Positions 57,190 to 64,000 of a stretch of 64,000 nucleotides of DNA are shown piece by piece. The number at the start of each line of letters is the position of its first letter. Position 1 is the first letter of the stretch. The stretch is taken from the NCBI GenBank assembly GCA_963752045.1, contig CAVVWN010000013.1, positions 4,819 to 68,818 of the forward strand. The letters run 5' to 3'. The translations under genes were made by a program, and so were the position numbers. The notes under the pieces were generated by a model. It had not been told where the DNA came from. It saw only the letters and a list, made by a program, of their open reading frames with translations, and did not search any database. The DNA is from DATKDF01 sp963752045 (GTDB taxonomy: Bacteria > Acidobacteriota > Vicinamibacteria > Vicinamibacterales > SCN-69-37).

Positions 57190-57999
57190 ATGAGCAGGCT
57201 CGCCCGCAGCTTTGCGCTCGTTCGGCAGTCGTACCGGGTCCTGATGCAGGACAAGGAACTGATGGTCCTACCGCTCATCTCGGGCGTCGTAATCGTGGCC
57301 GTGGCGGCGAGCTTCTTCTTCGGTTTCGGCCTCGAGAGCCGGCTCGAAGCGGAATCGGACAGCGTATACGCCATCACGTTCCTGCTCTACGTCGTCACGT
57401 ATGCGATCGGCATCTTCTTCCAGGCAGCGGTGATTGCCGGTGCGACCGAGCGCCTGCGCGGGGGCGATCCGACGGTCGGCTCGGCGCTCGCGGCCGCCGG
57501 CCGCCGGATCGGCCCAATCCTCGCCTGGGCGGTCATTGCCGCCACGGTGGGCATGTTCCTCCGCGCGGTCCGCGACCGGGCGGGATTCGTGGGCCGGATT
57601 GCCGTGGCGTTGGTCGGCGCCGCGTGGTCGCTCGCGACGTTCTTCATCGTGCCGGTCCTCGTCCTCGAAGATCGGTCGATCGGCGAGTCGTTCGCGCGGT
57701 CAGTGGACGTGTTCAAGCGGATGTGGGGCGAGACGGTCGTCGGCAGCGTCACGCTCGGCCTGGCGGTCGTTTGTGCCTGGGTGACGCTCGTCGCAGCCGT
57801 GGGCCTGCTGGCCTGGGCTGGTCTGGGCATTGCTGCCTTTGCCGTTGGCGCTGCCGGCGCGGTCACGATCGCCGTGGTTTTCCCGGCTCTCCAGGGCGTC
57901 TTCGTCGCCTCGCTCTATCAGTTCGCCGCCGACGGACGCGCGCCCGCCGGGTTCGACGGCCGACTGCTGTCGGAGGCTTTCGCGCCCCGGCGGCGCTGA
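57190..57999 (+). CDS. DUF6159 family membrane protein
   Basis: 269 residues, ribosome binding site AAAGGAA 6 bases upstream of the ATG. An N-terminal amphipathic stretch (SRLARSFALVRQSYRVLMQD) is followed by about six membrane segments with VLPLISGVVIVAVAASFFFG, YAIGIFFQAAVIAGATERL, FFIVPVLVLEDRSIGESFARSV and FPALQGVFVASLYQFA. This is the DUF6159 pattern; function unknown. It is followed by the shared terminator, convergent with the rRNA operon. Confidence 0.8.
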   Translation: MSRLARSFALVRQSYRVLMQDKELMVLPLISGVVIVAVAASFFFGFGLESRLEAESDSVYAITFLLYVVTYAIGIFFQAAVIAGATERLRGGDPTVGSALAAAGRRIGPILAWAVIAATVGMFLRAVRDRAGFVGRIAVALVGAAWSLATFFIVPVLVLEDRSIGESFARSVDVFKRMWGETVVGSVTLGLAVVCAWVTLVAAVGLLAWAGLGIAAFAVGAAGAVTIAVVFPALQGVFVASLYQFAADGRAPAGFDGRLLSEAFAPRRR

Positions 58000-58019
58000 C
58001 ACGTCTGCTGAAAAAGCAA

Positions 58020-58049
58020 AAGGCCCGATACCTTTCGGCATCGGGCCTT
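58020..58049 (-). terminator. Terminator of the rRNA operon (also faces DUF6159 gene)
   Basis: AAGGCCCGAT and ATCGGGCCTT form a perfect 10-bp stem with a 10-base loop. On the minus strand it is followed by a T-rich tract (TTTTGCTTTTTC), as expected for rho-independent termination just after 5S rRNA. It may also end the rightward transcript. Confidence 0.85.
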
Positions 58050-58062
58050 CTCGTGAATAATC

Positions 58063-58178
<116 letters not shown>

Positions 58179-58279
58179 AACCTGTCTTTCAAAGAACAAA
58201 AGTGGCGGCGGAACATACGCCCGCCGGCACGTTGCACGGTCGTCGCGGGATACCCGCGCCGGGTCGTGCAATCTTCAGT

Positions 58280-58311
58280 TTGACAACTGAACACCCTGCA
58301 AACGGTAGTTT
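58280..58311 (-). other. 3' arm of the 23S rRNA processing stem
   Basis: Complementary to 61480-61511 on the other side of 23S (29 of 32 positions by eye). The paired leader and trailer would form the RNase III stem that frees pre-23S rRNA. Confidence 0.7.
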
Positions 58312-58345
58312 CTCGTCACCACACACGCGATGTCCGCATGACAGG

Positions 58346-58369
58346 CGGAGGGGCGGGCTTCAGCCCGCC
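58346..58369. repeat. REP-like hairpin, second copy of the acylase-gene element
   Basis: CGGAGGGGCGGGCTTCAGCC plus CGCC, identical over 24 bases to 10662-10685. A GGCGGGC stem with a TTCA loop, followed by a T-run on the plus strand. It lies in the 23S-5S spacer. Confidence 0.75.
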
Positions 58370-58386
58370 TTTTAAAAAGAATCAAT

Positions 58387-61374
<2,988 letters not shown>

Positions 61375-61479
61375 CATTGGAAATCAAGACTGACGACGCC
61401 GTTCTCGAGTGAACGAGCCCCGACAGTCCCTCTTTCTCAACCCTCACTTGAACACTGCATGTGTCTTGTGGATCGGAAA

Positions 61480-61511
61480 AAACTACCGTTTGCAGGATAT
61501 TCAGTTGTCAA
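61480..61511 (-). other. 5' arm of the 23S rRNA processing stem
   Basis: Leader sequence complementary to the trailer at 58280-58311. It lies about 105 bases upstream of the mature 23S 5' end, in the tRNA-Ala to 23S spacer. Confidence 0.7.
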
Positions 61512-61626
61512 AGATCAGCCGGGGGACTTCGTCCCGCCGAACCCCCGACTCGCTCACTCGCGGGGACCCCGAACGCCCCACTCCGCTCGCCAGGGGCGCG
61601 CGCGATCGCGCGCCATAACTCGTGGG

Positions 61627-61703
61627 CGTCGTTGCTCTCGCTCGACGCCAGCTTCACGCTCAATCCGTGCGCGTCGTTCCTCTCGCTCGACGCCAGCTTC
61701 CAC
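61627..61703. repeat. 45-bp-offset direct repeat in the rRNA spacer
   Basis: CGTCGTTGCTCTCGCTCGAC (from 61627) and CGTCGTTCCTCTCGCTCGAC (from 61672) begin two copies of about 31 bp, one with a single-base insertion. The spacer between tRNA-Ala and 23S (61375-61759) holds nothing else apart from the processing arm. Confidence 0.65.
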
Positions 61704-61759
61704 CCGCGACCCTGGCTTGCCAGCCGAAGCCGCGGCGGCACGCCGCGCTCGGCGAAGGC

Positions 61760-61835
61760 TGGTGGAGAATACCGGGCTCGAACCGGTGACCTCCTGGTTG
61801 CAAACCAGGCGCTCTCCCAGCTGAGCTAATTCCCC
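61760..61835 (-). tRNA. tRNA-Ala (TGC)
   Basis: 76 bases including an encoded CCA end. Acceptor GGGGAAT pairs with ATTCTCC, and the D-arm GCTCAGCTGGGAGAGC and T-arm GGTTCGAGCC are standard. The anticodon loop TTTGCAA lies between CCTGG and CCAGG, so the anticodon is TGC. Situated between tRNA-Ile and 23S, as in most bacterial rRNA operons. Confidence 0.95.
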
Positions 61836-61919
61836 GAACTCTCTCGACCCGGTCTCTCCTTCCGGTCCGCCCAGCGGCGAACCAGTACTCCGGTATCCCT
61901 CGGCCTGCGCCTCAGATGT

Positions 61920-61998
<79 letters not shown>

Positions 61999-62004
61999 AG
62001 CTCC

Positions 62005-62030
62005 GGTTCCCTCAAAACTAGACAGAACGT
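62005..62030 (-). other. 3' arm of the 16S rRNA processing stem
   Basis: Complementary, with a few mismatches, to 63903-63927 upstream of 16S. Together they form the long helix that RNase III-type enzymes cut to release pre-16S rRNA. Confidence 0.7.
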
Positions 62031-62121
62031 GTGTTGCACAATCCGCTGTAGCCATCGGTCCGAAGACGCGACGCCACTGAGTACCAGATCGATCTCGATT
62101 GGGCTCTTGACGAGCCGTCTC

Positions 62122-63680
<1,559 letters not shown>

Positions 63681-63902
63681 AAGGCGTTGTCCCCTCGGCC
63701 AGACCTTGCGGCCAGGCCTCGAGGCGCAACTCGATAACCCGAGAGCCATTCGTTGGCTCTTCGGATATTCGCCTACCCCTCGCGGCCTTGCGACCGTCCG
63801 GACAGGCATCGTCAAGTATGGGTGGTTCTTCGCCTCGAGCTCCGAACCGAAGTCCGACGCCGAGACGAGCCACCCGCTGATACTCGACGGGCTGTGCTTG
63901 CA

Positions 63903-63927
63903 CGTTCTATCTAGTTTTCAAAGAACC
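63903..63927 (-). other. 5' arm of the 16S processing stem with boxA-like sequence
   Basis: On the minus strand GGTTCTTTGAAAACTAGATA and following bases. TTCTTTGAAAAC resembles the boxA antitermination element of rRNA leaders, and the whole segment pairs with the 16S trailer. The rRNA promoter is not visible in 63928-64000 and probably lies beyond the window. Confidence 0.6.
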
Positions 63928-64000
63928 GGAAATGGCTCCGGGAATCAGTCCCGGACCCTGCCACCCTCCACACCGGACCGGCGTAGGGGCAACCTTCCAA

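Overview
The window is 64 kb of GC-rich chromosomal DNA that most probably comes from an Acidobacteriota, and I would guess Vicinamibacteria. The pointers are a VWFA-related protein of the acidobacterial type, two Ser/Thr kinases fused to TolB/WD40-like propellers, a propeller-PDZ-S41 tricorn-like protease, Tat-exported Gfo/Idh/MocA oxidoreductases, and single -10-proximal (leaderless) genes mixed with Shine-Dalgarno genes. The 16S rRNA gene lies in the window and would settle the taxonomy. The first 0.7 kb is visibly poorer in GC than the rest.

Layout. 0-4 kb: two tandem paralogous ORFs of unknown function, a ThrE-type exporter, small membrane and outer-membrane proteins, and an antitoxin remnant. 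4-17 kb: an OmpR/PhoQ-like two-component pair, then leftward genes for a tricorn-like protease, a penicillin-acylase-family hydrolase, an MscS channel, a TIGR03067 protein, a PD-(D/E)XK-like protein, a VWFA protein and a TPR-like protein. 17-25 kb: a Uma2 nuclease-like protein and two kinase-propeller proteins flanking an acetamidase/formamidase. 25-28 kb: debris and survivors of a stress-related module (SYLF protein, two copies of a DUF3309 protein with one truncated, half of a general-stress protein), an SpoU methyltransferase, and the C-terminal stub of a formylglycine-generating-enzyme-like protein.

28-37.6 kb is the centrepiece: a leftward operon had-oah-GNAT-dch-bcrC-bcrB-bcrA-bcrD-GNAT. 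It encodes an ATP-dependent (class I, Thauera-type) benzoyl-CoA reductase and the three enzymes that carry the cyclic dienoyl-CoA to ring cleavage. It is headed by a good sigma70-type promoter with an overlapping palindromic operator. It is followed by inverted arrays of 9-bp tandem repeats and a divergence-free Rrf2 regulator with three cysteines. Benzoate-CoA ligase, ferredoxin and beta-oxidation genes are not in the window.

37.8-50 kb: a broken TolB-like propeller gene, two more histidine kinase/response regulator pairs, two amidohydrolases and an OprP-like porin. 50-58 kb: a tryptophanase gene divergent, over a 20-bp gap, from a Gfo/Idh-TIM barrel-Gfo/Idh-ApbE-Gfo/Idh cluster, then a DUF6159 membrane protein. 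58-64 kb: a complete leftward rRNA operon (16S-tRNA-Ile-tRNA-Ala-23S-5S) with readable processing stems and a terminator.

A caution for any user: at least nine genes or gene segments are interrupted by what looks like one extra G or C each. Because all resolvable events go in the same direction and hit unrelated genes, consensus error is at least as likely as gene decay.
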